From Chitinophaga sp. CF118 (GTDB taxonomy: Bacteria > Bacteroidota > Bacteroidia > Chitinophagales > Chitinophagaceae): a DNA stretch of 64,000 bases. Within the stretch, counting starts at the first letter, position 1; each line of letters begins with the position of its first letter. The stretch covers positions 1,054,001-1,118,000 of the forward strand of contig NZ_FOMK01000001.1 of assembly GCF_900112615.1 (NCBI RefSeq). Direction: 5' to 3'. Positions 51,155 to 60,260 of the stretch are shown in pieces. The notes under the pieces were generated by a model. It worked only from the letters and a program-made list of their open reading frames with translations, made no database searches and was not told where the DNA came from. Made by a program: the position numbers and the translations under genes.

Positions 51155-51192
51155 GGAAGAGCCTGTATTCTATGTGAAATACAGGCTCTTCC
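51155..51192 (+). terminator. Terminator of the lyase-like gene
   Basis: A 15-bp perfect stem (51155-51169 with 51178-51192), eight-base loop, T-rich 3' side. Confidence 0.8.
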
Positions 51193-51344
51193 TGTTTATA
51201 AACAGATAGTATATATAGCTTCAATTGATTATTAAATTGCGACATACAGAAAGCATCTGATAAAAACACATCTGCTTCTATTTCTTAATCATGATTAAGA
51301 TTTTTTCCGGCACTTCAATAGAACTTTGATAAAAACTTAATCAT

Positions 51345-51785
51345 ATGAGCACAAGAATTAAAATCAATGAAGTAGCGCCTGATGGTTATAAAGCGTTATT
51401 CCCTCTGGAATCTTTTTTATCAAAAAGTGAATTAAGTAGCACTCATAAAGATCTTATCAAGATAAGGGCATCTCAGATCAATGGCTGCGCTTTTTGTATA
51501 GATATGCATACTAAAGAGGCACGCAAAGCCGGAGAAAAAGAACAACGGATTTATGCTTTGAATGCATGGCGTGAAACTTCTTTCTTTACTGAAGAAGAAC
51601 GTGCTATACTGGCACTCACAGAAGAAGTGACCCTTATTCAGCATCACGTATCTGATGCTACATATAAAAAGGCATTGGAACTGCTGGGCGAGAAATACCT
51701 GGCACTGGTAATCATGGCTATTGTTGCTATCAATTCATGGAACAGGATAGGTATTACTACTCAGTTAATGCCTCCACAGGAATAA
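51345..51785 (+). CDS. Carboxymuconolactone decarboxylase-family protein (AhpD-like)
   Basis: A 146-residue protein with the redox motif C48-A-F-C51 and H55 in G-C-A-F-C-I-D-M-H, the signature of AhpD-like alkylhydroperoxidases. The rest is the typical helical fold (W-R-E-T-S-F-F-T-E-E-E-R-A). It probably reduces peroxides or serves as a thiol-disulfide carrier in the cytoplasm. Singly transcribed with a terminator behind. Confidence 0.9.
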   Translation: MSTRIKINEVAPDGYKALFPLESFLSKSELSSTHKDLIKIRASQINGCAFCIDMHTKEARKAGEKEQRIYALNAWRETSFFTEEERAILALTEEVTLIQHHVSDATYKKALELLGEKYLALVIMAIVAINSWNRIGITTQLMPPQE

Positions 51786-51791
51786 ATTATT

Positions 51792-51828
51792 CTGGCCTGG
51801 AGTTTAAAAACCCCGGGCCAGCTTTTTT
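51792..51828 (+). terminator. Terminator of the AhpD-like gene
   Basis: A 9-bp stem (ctggcctgg with ccgggccag, one G-U) followed by seven T. Confidence 0.8.
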
Positions 51829-52314
51829 ATTGTAAACTTTCAATAAAAGGAAGCCATCCCCAGATAATCCTCATTCACTCCCCCGGCATCTGTTTGTTGA
51901 ATAAATGACCCTAATTTGTTGATAACCAGCTAGCCCGTTGCATAAACATAGAGCAGTGAAGAAAAAGCACAGCTTTAGCTATTGTATAGGTTTTGTTCTT
52001 ACAAAAGATTGAAAATGCATGGGGTTTGCCCGCCAACATTGATTGTTAACAAATTATCCATGACAAGGGTCTCTGATTAAGGGTTCGGCCTAAATTACTG
52101 TCTGCCGGGTCCAATCCATTCAATTCTTTGCGAGATTGATGATTTTTCAACTTCTTTTGGTGAATTATTATCAATCCAATCATTATCTATATAATTATTT
52201 TTAATATTAAATAATAATAACAATTGTTTAAGAGTTTTATATTTGCCTGGTTTTGCTTGCAGCAGGGAACGCAGCAGGCAAAAACTGAATATCCAGGAAG
52301 AACCCATTATCCCT
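51829..52314. other. Gene-free stretch
   Basis: Nearly 490 bases with no convincing gene on either strand. It should hold the promoter of the gene at 52315. An open frame on the minus strand (52095-52361) overlaps that gene's signal-peptide region and looks fortuitous. Confidence 0.4.
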
Positions 52315-53031
52315 ATGAAGAGAAAGACCAGCCAGGTGTTATTGAATTTTTTCAATCGCACTACGTGTAAGATTATTGATCTACCTAATGCTAAGAACTA
52401 TTTTCTTTTAGTGATTACCGCATCTTTAATGGTAATCAATCAGGTTAGTGGTGCTCAGGATATTGGACACACTGATGTCTCCCAGCCTCCGGTCCAGGCC
52501 CCGGAAGATACTATTCCTCTCATACTGGTAAACCTCACTTCAGTAAATATCAGGTGCAGCGAGTCGAAAGACGGACAGATCATTTTTTCTGTATCAGGAG
52601 GAACCCCACCCTATAGTTATAGCATCCCCGGATATGTGGTTCAGTCAGACAGTATTATTAAAAACCTGGATGCTAATAAATATACCTGTCGCGTTACAGA
52701 TAGTAAAGGCGAATTTATAGAAGGGATTATTACGGTACAAAAAGAATGGCGCTATTGCCACATATTTGTACCTTCTGCATTTAGCCCTAACGGCGATGGA
52801 CTTAACGACATTTTCCGGGTAAAGATTCAGGACGATATCAGCGAATTTCATATGCAGGTATATGATCGCTGGGGCCACCAGGTATTTGAAAGTAAGGATC
52901 CCTTAAAAGGATGGAATGGTTCAGTAGGAAGTGTTCAATCATTACCCGCAAGTTATTTATGGGCAGTAACTTATCTGGACAACAGAAAACAACCAATGAA
53001 ACAACAAGGTTCTGTAACACTGGTAAGATAG
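52315..53031 (+). CDS. T9SS type B (gliding-motility-associated) secreted protein
   Basis: From the ATG at 52315 the protein has 238 residues. It has an N-terminal hydrophobic stretch (about 27-45), a SprB-type repeat segment (C-S-E-S-K-D-G-Q-I-I-F-S-V-S-G-G-T-P-P-Y) and at the C-terminus the gliding-motility-associated domain (F-V-P-S-A-F-S-P-N-G-D-G-L-N-D and Y-D-R-W-G-H-Q-V-F). It is probably secreted by the type IX system and anchored on the cell surface; it may be a short adhesin. Confidence 0.85.
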   Translation: MKRKTSQVLLNFFNRTTCKIIDLPNAKNYFLLVITASLMVINQVSGAQDIGHTDVSQPPVQAPEDTIPLILVNLTSVNIRCSESKDGQIIFSVSGGTPPYSYSIPGYVVQSDSIIKNLDANKYTCRVTDSKGEFIEGIITVQKEWRYCHIFVPSAFSPNGDGLNDIFRVKIQDDISEFHMQVYDRWGHQVFESKDPLKGWNGSVGSVQSLPASYLWAVTYLDNRKQPMKQQGSVTLVR

Positions 53032-53032
53032 C

Positions 53033-53059
53033 ACCGGCGACCCATGCAGCATCGCCGGT
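53033..53059. terminator. Terminator between convergent genes
   Basis: An 8-bp stem (accggcga with tcgccggt) between the stops of the genes at 53031 and 53070. Confidence 0.6.
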
Positions 53060-53069
53060 ACTTTATAAA

Positions 53070-54416
53070 TTACTGATTATCAATTGTAGCCTCTACAACA
53101 GCCTGCACATTCGTTGGCAATGCAGATAAGATATCATAACCGCTTGCAGATTCGATAGCATCTACAGAAGTGCGGTAAGTTTTCCAATCACTGTTTGTTG
53201 TATTAATATTAGGAGTATTCACCGCTATCACACGGGTAGAAGTAGTAATACGGGCCAGATCTCCATTTCCGTTAGGAATCACTACCACCACTTTCCAGAT
53301 ATTTGAAGGAACGGTTACATGACCACCGTCTATGGTATTGGCAGATCCATTAGACCCTGTACCACCTGTGCCATAACTACCCATTACAACATATACTTCA
53401 TTACCGGCAGATACAAGAGTTCTCACATACTGCTCCATATTATTCCAGGTTTGCTGATTATTCTGCGGAGCCTGCGGAATCATATTGTCCATCAGGAAGG
53501 TAGCACTATTGGCCGCAACAGAAGAAGTACGGTCTCCCGAAGGGCAATTATGCCCTCTGTCGAAACCAGAGCCTGAATAAGAAGTGCTGCCCACCTGGTA
53601 CCAGCTACCGGGCAGAGTTACATCCGCACGGAAATCGTCCTGCCGGTCAGTACTGCCAATATCTGAGGAATTAATGTGCCAGCTTACCCAGTTAGGCGTA
53701 CCCCGCACGCTGTTGTAAGAAGAGGTATAGTAAGTTTTGTCCATCAGGTAGTTGGTGTTAAAAACAACAGAAGTTGAAGCATTACTTGGATTCCCCATTA
53801 ACAGATTGCTGTTGTCGCCGGTAGTACCACCGCCGCCGCCGCCGGTGCCTGTTGTAACAGTAATATCATCAATGTTGATACGGTTGGTACCACCACTGAT
53901 TTTACGGATAGATAAACGATAACTGCCGGTTACAGAAGCTGTAAAAGTAGCAGTTTGAAGAGAGGTGGTAGAAGTAATGGTACTGCCCACCTGGGTGTAG
54001 GAAGATCCACTGTTGGTAGAGATCCACAGTTGCCAGGTACTGCTACCGTCACTCCCGAAAATACCATGCGAAATGGTGATAGTTGTAGCACCTCCAGTCG
54101 CATCAAAGTTCATGTTTACAATACCTGTGTTCCTGATACGTAAGGACTGTGTACCGTTTTTAAGATCGGTAGATAAATTGCCGATCAGGGCGTCATTCAG
54201 GCTCCAGCTACCGCTGCTGAGTGTAACGTTTCCGGTAGCATAAGCGGTTTTTGTACCGGATTCAAAAGTTTCTGATAATGTAGTGGTTAATTCTGTTGTA
54301 GCTTTCCGGGGTGTTTGATCGACAGAATTTGCGGAAGGTGTTATTGCATCTTTTTTACATGATGCGAAAATGGCTGCTGCACACAGCACAAACAGGATTT
54401 TTTTAGTGGCTCTCAT
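53070..54416 (-). CDS. Secreted DNA/RNA non-specific endonuclease (lipoprotein)
   Basis: A 448-residue lipoprotein (lipobox A-I-F-A-S-C-K-K). Residues about 45-190 form a beta-sandwich domain; after a glycine linker the last 245 residues are a NucA-type endonuclease with D286-R-G-H289 in G-F-D-R-G-H-N-C-P and the asparagine in M-D-N-M-I-P-Q. Magnesium-dependent degradation of DNA and RNA outside the cell is expected, for nutrient use or antagonism. Converges on the gene at 52315. Confidence 0.9.
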   Translation of the reverse strand: MRATKKILFVLCAAAIFASCKKDAITPSANSVDQTPRKATTELTTTLSETFESGTKTAYATGNVTLSSGSWSLNDALIGNLSTDLKNGTQSLRIRNTGIVNMNFDATGGATTITISHGIFGSDGSSTWQLWISTNSGSSYTQVGSTITSTTSLQTATFTASVTGSYRLSIRKISGGTNRINIDDITVTTGTGGGGGGTTGDNSNLLMGNPSNASTSVVFNTNYLMDKTYYTSSYNSVRGTPNWVSWHINSSDIGSTDRQDDFRADVTLPGSWYQVGSTSYSGSGFDRGHNCPSGDRTSSVAANSATFLMDNMIPQAPQNNQQTWNNMEQYVRTLVSAGNEVYVVMGSYGTGGTGSNGSANTIDGGHVTVPSNIWKVVVVIPNGNGDLARITTSTRVIAVNTPNINTTNSDWKTYRTSVDAIESASGYDILSALPTNVQAVVEATIDNQ

Positions 54417-54518
54417 ATAAATGGGTTTTATGAGCTCCTAATGTATGAAGTATACCTGCAGTACGCAGTCAGAAAACGAGAATTATTATAAACTTAAAAT
54501 TGGCGTTATATTACCTGT

Positions 54519-54869
54519 ATGCTTCGCCCCATTGACAACTATTTTTTACAAAAAGAAGAACCAGTAAGAAGTTGCTTACTATTTTTAAGAGAACATATCC
54601 TTAAACAGGATGTTAATATCTCGGAAGCCTGGAAATACGGTATGCCGGTTTACTGTTATAAGGGAAAGATGTGCTGTTATCTCTGGGTACATAAGAAATA
54701 TCAGCAACCTTATATTGGAATCGTAGAAGGAAAATTAATAGATCACCCGGATCTGATTGCGGAGAAAAGAGCGAAGATGAAAATACTACTGCTGGACCCT
54801 TCCAGAGACTTACCTATTGAAACAATCAACCAGATTCTGACGGCAGTAATTATGCTTTACCGGAACTAA
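54519..54869 (+). CDS. DUF1801 domain protein
   Basis: A 116-residue protein with the DUF1801/YdhG pattern (E-A-W-K-Y-G-M-P-V-Y-C-Y, later L-D-P-S-R-D-L-P). Function unknown. The stop overlaps the end of the convergent transporter gene by four bases. Confidence 0.8.
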   Translation: MLRPIDNYFLQKEEPVRSCLLFLREHILKQDVNISEAWKYGMPVYCYKGKMCCYLWVHKKYQQPYIGIVEGKLIDHPDLIAEKRAKMKILLLDPSRDLPIETINQILTAVIMLYRN

Positions 54870-56119
54870 CGGAAATACTTACGTCTTACCGGAATGATTA
54901 AATACCGTTTCCAGCTGTTATGATGCATATGTTTCTGGTACACCATAAATGCAAATACAATCAGGATACCGGCAATACCTTCTCCAAACACAACCATATT
55001 CACTCCCATATAATGAGCAAGGAAACCTATCAGCAAACTACCAATCGGTAAGATCCCCTGGTAAGCCATAATATAATAACTCAATGTTCTGGCACGCATT
55101 TCTGAAGAAGCATGCATCTGTATATAGGTATTGATAGCAGAGTTCTGCACCATCAATCCGATACCAGTGATAGCAGTTGATGCCAGCGCCAGGAACAAGG
55201 TGGAGGATACAGACAATGCAATCAATGCAATAGCGAATATAGTACCCGATACAATTGTAAGTGTGTTCAGATCTTTGCCAGGCCGCAGTTTAGCCATATA
55301 CACAGCGCCAATCAGTGCACCAAAACCGGCAGCACTTTCGAACCAGCTGAAAGTAGTAGCATTTCCCTGAAATACATCTTTAGCAAATACGGGTAACATC
55401 GTTGTAAAAGGAATCACAAGCAGGCTGGATGCTCCCAATACCAGGATCAGCGAAAGCAGATCGGGTGATTCTTTCAGGTAATCATATCCTCTGCGGAGAT
55501 CTATCCAGATATTTTCTTCAGATCTGGCAACAACTGTAATATTCAGCTTCATCATCAGCAAACAACAGATCACAGCTATAAAACTCAGAAAGTTGATTAT
55601 GAAACAAACATCTTCACCAAAAGAACTCAGTATGATACCAGCAAAAGCAGGACCTATCAACCTGGCGGCGTTAAAAACAGATGAATTCAGCGCTATTGCA
55701 TTGGGAAGGTCTTCATTGTCGTCTACCAGATCTATCATCAGAGACTGCCGGGCAGTGGTGTCAAAGGCATTAATAACGCCTTGTACCAGGCTAAGAAGTG
55801 CAATCCAGGCTATGCTGTAATAGTTTAACCATACCATTCCCGCCAGCACGCCTGCCTGTATCATCAATGCTATCTGGGTGATCTTCACCACCCGGAATTT
55901 GTTATGCCTGTCTATGAAAGTACCAACAAAAGGAGACAATATGAGGGAGGGAATTAAACTCAGGAAAGTAACTAACCCAAGTAATAAGGCGGATCCTGTA
56001 AGCCGGTACACTAACCAGCTGATGGCAACTCTTTGCATCCAGGTTCCTATAAGAGAGATTGATTGTCCTATGAAGTGTAAGCGAAAATTATAATGTTTAA
56101 GTGAACGAAAGAGTGACAT
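54866..56119 (-). CDS. MFS transporter, EntS-like
   Basis: A 417-residue permease with about ten to twelve membrane segments. Start M-S-L-F-R-S-L-K-H-Y-N-F-R-L-H, then the MFS signature loop between segments 2 and 3 (G-T-F-I-D-R-H-N-K-F-R), of the DUF894/enterobactin-exporter type. It is divergent from a MarR gene whose operator lies between, so it probably exports a drug or siderophore-like compound and is controlled by that regulator. Confidence 0.88.
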   Translation of the reverse strand: MSLFRSLKHYNFRLHFIGQSISLIGTWMQRVAISWLVYRLTGSALLLGLVTFLSLIPSLILSPFVGTFIDRHNKFRVVKITQIALMIQAGVLAGMVWLNYYSIAWIALLSLVQGVINAFDTTARQSLMIDLVDDNEDLPNAIALNSSVFNAARLIGPAFAGIILSSFGEDVCFIINFLSFIAVICCLLMMKLNITVVARSEENIWIDLRRGYDYLKESPDLLSLILVLGASSLLVIPFTTMLPVFAKDVFQGNATTFSWFESAAGFGALIGAVYMAKLRPGKDLNTLTIVSGTIFAIALIALSVSSTLFLALASTAITGIGLMVQNSAINTYIQMHASSEMRARTLSYYIMAYQGILPIGSLLIGFLAHYMGVNMVVFGEGIAGILIVFAFMVYQKHMHHNSWKRYLIIPVRRKYFR

Positions 56120-56137
56120 TGTATTAAAGTAAATTAG

Positions 56138-56226
56138 TAAAGTAACTTTACAAAGTTAGGGGTTTTATGTATAATAGCCAGGCTAAAAATTAATTTTACT
56201 TGTTAAATAAATGTAAAGTAGCTTTG
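56138..56226. promoter_or_regulatory. Intergenic MarR-type operators and promoters
   Basis: A 13-base palindrome taaagtaacttta (56138-56150) lies next to the -7 box TAACTTTG of the transporter on the minus strand (56151-56158). A second, imperfect copy (aaagt-a-gcttt, 56215-56225) overlaps TAGCTTTG on the plus strand (56219-56226). Two related sites on the two promoters are what autoregulation plus transporter control would need. Confidence 0.6.
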
Positions 56227-56246
56227 CTAATATTGTGTAAATAAAT

Positions 56247-56684
56247 ATGTCATCTACAAATACTTATGAGGTAGCGGCCTCATTACGGAGCACTGTCACA
56301 CGTCTTATCAGGCAACTGCGAAAGCAAAACATTTCATCTGACTTTTCCAATGCAGAACTGCTCACAATGGGACTACTGGATCAACATGGTAAGTTATTAC
56401 CTTCAGAACTGGCTGAAATGGAAAGAATTTCTGCCCAGGCTATCTCCCAAATTGTGAACAGGCTGGCAGAAGCAGGATGTGTAGATAGGGTGGCAGATGA
56501 AACCGACAGGCGCAAACTGGTTATCTCCCTGACAGAAACAGGTACCCAACATCTGATTGAAACCCGCCGGATCAAAGAAGAATGGCTGGTTAAAGCCATG
56601 GACCACCTCTTCTCTCCGGAAGAACTGGTACTGATAGAAGCATTCCTCCCCCTCTTGCAAAGACTTGCAGAATATAATGGCTAA
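56247..56684 (+). CDS. MarR-family transcription regulator
   Basis: A 145-residue protein with the MarR winged helix: L-P-S-E-L-A-E-M-E-R-I-S-A-Q-A-I-S-Q-I for the recognition helix and V-A-D-E-T-D-R-R-K-L-V-I-S-L for the wing. It should bind the two operators upstream and repress the MFS gene and itself until a ligand is bound. Confidence 0.92.
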   Translation: MSSTNTYEVAASLRSTVTRLIRQLRKQNISSDFSNAELLTMGLLDQHGKLLPSELAEMERISAQAISQIVNRLAEAGCVDRVADETDRRKLVISLTETGTQHLIETRRIKEEWLVKAMDHLFSPEELVLIEAFLPLLQRLAEYNG

Positions 56685-56832
56685 GTACAAGCCTATTCCA
56701 TTTTAATAATATGCATTAAATTATTTATATTTGTTTATAGAGTTGATCATTATACAGGCCCGCTCCTAACTATGTGAATGATATGGCCTTTGACAGTAAT
56801 TCCTAAATAGAAAAACGTTTATACCCTTATCT

Positions 56833-57930
56833 ATGAGAAAAGTATGGTTATTGATCATTACTGGCTGTATTATGAATACAGCAGATGGTCAAATACTGAC
56901 GAAGATAGCAGATAGTATCAGGATAAAAAATGGCATTCCGGAAATGAGTTATGCTATAATAGGCCCTACCAGCATCCTTGAATTACATACCAGTGGTCAT
57001 CACAGGATAGACGATCCCAATACCAAAACACAGTCAGATATAAGGGACCTTTTTCATCTTGGTTCCAACACAAAAGCAGTTACTTCATTTATTGCGGCAC
57101 TCCTTGTGGAAGAAAAAAAGATTAACTGGGATACCCGTTTCTTCGAGCTCTTTCCTACATGGTTATCAATGTCCAATCCGGCTTATGAGGATATTACCCT
57201 GGGAGATCTCCTGTCGCACCGGGCAGGCATACCTGCTTATACAGAAGGATCAGAATTTGCCGTACTTCCTATGTATGAAGGAGAAAAAGAACAACAGCGG
57301 AAAGAATTTGTGCAGCATGTATTGAGAAGTACACCACTGGGGCCCATCGGACAATCATATCATTATTCCAATGCAGGATATTCACTGGCAGCAGTAATGC
57401 TGGAAAAGGTGTCCGGCAAAACCTGGGAAGCTCTTGTTACAGACGTTATTGGTGAGCAACTGGGCATGCGGTTCAAATTCGGATGGCCTAATTCAAATAA
57501 GGATACAACACAACCTTTTGGACACTGGGTAGAAAACAACCGGATCAGGGCATTATTACCGGACAATCCTTACAAATTAAACCTTATCCAGCCGGGCACA
57601 GATCTCAGCATGCCGGTAACAGATTATGCCAAATTTGTACAACTGCACCTGAATGGATTGCTGGGGCAGGATAATGAACTGAAAGCGGATACTTATAAAT
57701 TTATGCACTTTGGCCTGAAAGATTATGCAATGGGCTGGAATAATGGTCTGATAGGAGAAAAAACAGTTTCTTTTCATATTGGATCTGCAGGCACCTTTTA
57801 TACTTATGCTTTAATAGACAGCGCGGAGAGAAGAGCCTATGTGATTATGATGAACTGTGCACATCCACTCGCAAAACAGGCAGCTACCATCTTCATGAAT
57901 ATCATGATGAAAACCAAAGTGGCTGATTAA
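56833..57930 (+). CDS. Secreted class C beta-lactamase-fold serine hydrolase
   Basis: A 365-residue protein with a signal peptide (A-D-G-Q). S78-N-T-K81 is the SxxK motif, Y-H-Y-S-N-A-G in the middle is the YxN motif, and H-I-G-S-A-G near the end stands for KTG. Such enzymes include AmpC, penicillin-binding esterases and D-aminopeptidases; the H-x-G variant points to an esterase-like or peptidase-like role more than to a true beta-lactamase. Confidence 0.87.
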   Translation: MRKVWLLIITGCIMNTADGQILTKIADSIRIKNGIPEMSYAIIGPTSILELHTSGHHRIDDPNTKTQSDIRDLFHLGSNTKAVTSFIAALLVEEKKINWDTRFFELFPTWLSMSNPAYEDITLGDLLSHRAGIPAYTEGSEFAVLPMYEGEKEQQRKEFVQHVLRSTPLGPIGQSYHYSNAGYSLAAVMLEKVSGKTWEALVTDVIGEQLGMRFKFGWPNSNKDTTQPFGHWVENNRIRALLPDNPYKLNLIQPGTDLSMPVTDYAKFVQLHLNGLLGQDNELKADTYKFMHFGLKDYAMGWNNGLIGEKTVSFHIGSAGTFYTYALIDSAERRAYVIMMNCAHPLAKQAATIFMNIMMKTKVAD

Positions 57931-57962
57931 ATGATTACATATCTCCTTCAGAGACCAAAATT

Positions 57963-58000
57963 AAAATAGCCTGTATCGGTCTTCTGATACAGGCTATTTT
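57963..58000 (+). terminator. Terminator of the beta-lactamase-fold gene
   Basis: A 15-bp stem (57963-57977 with 57986-58000) with a T run reaching 58003. Confidence 0.8.
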
Positions 58001-58026
58001 TTTGTAAAAAAGTTTAACAATTCACC

Positions 58027-58398
58027 TTACTTGATCGCCTGTAATAAGTTACAGAATTCAAGTTTTTCATCGGACGTTAAGAAAACATTGGCTATTGTTT
58101 CATTAATCAAATCGCTGGTAAGCGAAAACTCATCGTACAGATCATGTTGCTCAACGCCATACTTTTTTGCTGTAGAAAAACGTACAGCAACAAGGATGTC
58201 TTTTGATGGTACTTTCTTTTCAACTAACAGCGGTCTGATAGAATATAACATTTCATTGTTAGCTGTTTCTATCTTTTTCCGGTAGTCTGTTTTGTTCCTC
58301 TTCGTAAAAAAATAACTGGTTACGAGAAAAACAATTAAAGAAAGTAACAATCCAATAATTGCTGTTAAAACAGTGTTGTTTTGTAATTGTTGCGTCAT
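58027..58398 (-). CDS. Single-pass membrane protein of unknown function
   Basis: A 123-residue protein with one membrane segment (about 9-32) and a charged cytoplasmic or periplasmic domain. Not recognised; no partner in the vicinity. Confidence 0.55.
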   Translation of the reverse strand: MTQQLQNNTVLTAIIGLLLSLIVFLVTSYFFTKRNKTDYRKKIETANNEMLYSIRPLLVEKKVPSKDILVAVRFSTAKKYGVEQHDLYDEFSLTSDLINETIANVFLTSDEKLEFCNLLQAIK

Positions 58399-58609
58399 AG
58401 GTAAAAAGGTAAAGAACTCTTTAATACATTAAAAATATACACAATGTATGTACAAACTGTTTTATAAGAATTATATTTTTGGATGCAATATAGATGTTTT
58501 TCTATAGCAGAAATTTAACTACCTGGTTATCAATACACGACAGTATGGTGTTATCACTGATAAGTGTCACACATTATTTAATAAATGAGTACTTATACTT
58601 CACTTAAAG

Positions 58610-59530
58610 TTATTTTTTGTATTCCACAACAATCATCACCGGGAAGTGATCTGAAGGCTCCCTGGCAGTATATTTCTGCATAGAAACTTCTTTCGGAAAA
58701 TTGCCGGTATTTGCAGTACTGTTATCCTCATTTTTATTCCGGTAGGTATCCGTCAGCACCCCGTATTTTTCCACCTTGAATTGTTTAGTCAGGAAGATAT
58801 GGTCTATGCGACTATCTGTTTTACCATTAACATTAAAGGAGTTGAATGTACCGTTCAGTGCAAATCTGAAAGCAGCAGTTTCATAGGCATCTTTTAATAT
58901 GCCGGAGTTATTGATCAACGCATAAGATTCATTGTTCTGATCAACGTTAAAATCGCCGGTTAAGATAACTGGAATATTTCCTGCCATCGCTTTCACTTTT
59001 GCAAGTACCAGTTTGGAACTTTCTGCGCGGGCCTGTACACCAACATGATCCATATGCAGGTTAAAGAAATAGAAGGTAAAACCTGTTTTAATATCACTGA
59101 ATTTCCCCCATGAACAGATCCTTGGTAATACCGCATCCCATCCCTTGTTGGGCTTATCTGTAATAGTAGATAACCAGAAGTCCCCATTCTCCAGCAGCTT
59201 AAACTTTTCAGTGTTGTAAAAGATAGCAGAATGTTCACCCGCCTCTTTACCATCATCACGACCTACACCAATAAACGTAAATCCGGGCAGACTGTTTTTG
59301 ATATCTCCCAACTGATGTCGCAAACATTCCTGCGTACCAAAAATATCAAATCCATGAAAGCGGATCATACCTGCTATTACCGGGTAACGCTGCTTCCAGC
59401 CATTGCCTTCTTCTTCATCGTCTTTATTATCATACCGCATGTTGTAAGTACCCACTGTTATCCTCTGCGCATCAGCAGCGGTGTAAGCCAGTAAGCCAAA
59501 ACACACCACCCAAAAAAACCATCTTTTCAT
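58610..59530 (-). CDS. Exported endonuclease/exonuclease/phosphatase-family enzyme
   Basis: A 306-residue protein with a signal peptide (A-A-D-A-Q). Motifs in order: G-T-Y-N-M-R-Y-D, G-T-Q-E near 47-50, H-M-D-H in the middle, L-T-G-D-F-N-V-D, I-D-H-I-F and P-S-D-H-F-P-V at the end. These are all the catalytic residues of the EEP fold. It may be a phosphodiesterase, nuclease or sphingomyelinase-like enzyme in the periplasm. Confidence 0.9.
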   Translation of the reverse strand: MKRWFFWVVCFGLLAYTAADAQRITVGTYNMRYDNKDDEEEGNGWKQRYPVIAGMIRFHGFDIFGTQECLRHQLGDIKNSLPGFTFIGVGRDDGKEAGEHSAIFYNTEKFKLLENGDFWLSTITDKPNKGWDAVLPRICSWGKFSDIKTGFTFYFFNLHMDHVGVQARAESSKLVLAKVKAMAGNIPVILTGDFNVDQNNESYALINNSGILKDAYETAAFRFALNGTFNSFNVNGKTDSRIDHIFLTKQFKVEKYGVLTDTYRNKNEDNSTANTGNFPKEVSMQKYTAREPSDHFPVMIVVEYKK

Positions 59531-59661
59531 TTCTATTAAGTTTATTATGATTATAAAAGATAATACTTCCGCTATTGAACAATATTAATCTTTTTTTGTC
59601 CTACTGACATAGGGTTGTCACTTACCCTTCTTTTCTTTGTTATCAATAAAAACATACTACC

Positions 59662-60171
59662 ATGGATATCATTAAAGCACTACTTAAAGAAATGGAACAG
59701 GAAGCTGAAACGACCCGTAAAATGCTTTCCATCATCCCCAACGACAAATATAGCTGGCAACCTCACCCCAAAAGCATGACCATTGAACAGCTATCCAATC
59801 ACATTGCAGAATTACCATCCTGGGTTTCGATGACGCTGACTACAGATGAACTCGATTTCGCAAAGATCCCGTATACACCTGCAGGCATCAGTAATACTGC
59901 CGGTGTGCTGGAACTCTTCGAGAAATCATTTGTCGGGGGCAAAGCAGAACTGGAAAAGGCTACAGAAGCAGAACTGGAAAAGCCCTGGGTACTGCGTAAT
60001 GGCGACTATATCATCAGCACATCCACCAAGGCAGAAACAATCCGGATGGCATTCTGCCAGACAGTTCACCACAGAGCACAGTTAGGAGTTTTTCTCCGCC
60101 TGCTGGACGTAGCTATTCCCGGTAGTTATGGACCAAGTGCAGACGAAGACAGCTCAGCATTTAAGGCATAA
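59662..60171 (+). CDS. DinB-superfamily protein
   Basis: A 169-residue DinB-fold protein. Metal ligands would be in L-S-N-H-I-A-E and in Q-T-V-H-H-R-A-Q-L, which is the classical DinB C-terminal motif. Located 89 bases before the polymerase IV gene with a hairpin between. Confidence 0.88.
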   Translation: MDIIKALLKEMEQEAETTRKMLSIIPNDKYSWQPHPKSMTIEQLSNHIAELPSWVSMTLTTDELDFAKIPYTPAGISNTAGVLELFEKSFVGGKAELEKATEAELEKPWVLRNGDYIISTSTKAETIRMAFCQTVHHRAQLGVFLRLLDVAIPGSYGPSADEDSSAFKA

Positions 60172-60178
60172 ATAATTA

Positions 60179-60209
60179 TCAGGACTGGCCACCGGTCAGT
60201 CCTGAATTT
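60179..60209 (+). terminator. Hairpin after the DinB-fold gene
   Basis: Nine-base arms tcaggactg and cagtcctga with a T run behind, 60179-60209. Confidence 0.7.
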
Positions 60210-60260
60210 TTAAGTCGCAGGTTAAAGTGCCGGATTATATATTTGTATTACCTGCGCTCA

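Noticed and set aside
52095..52361. An 88-codon minus-strand frame upstream of and overlapping the T9SS gene
   Set aside because: Its hydrophobic N-terminus is the antisense of the leader of the gene at 52315; no homology pattern or ribosome site was seen.
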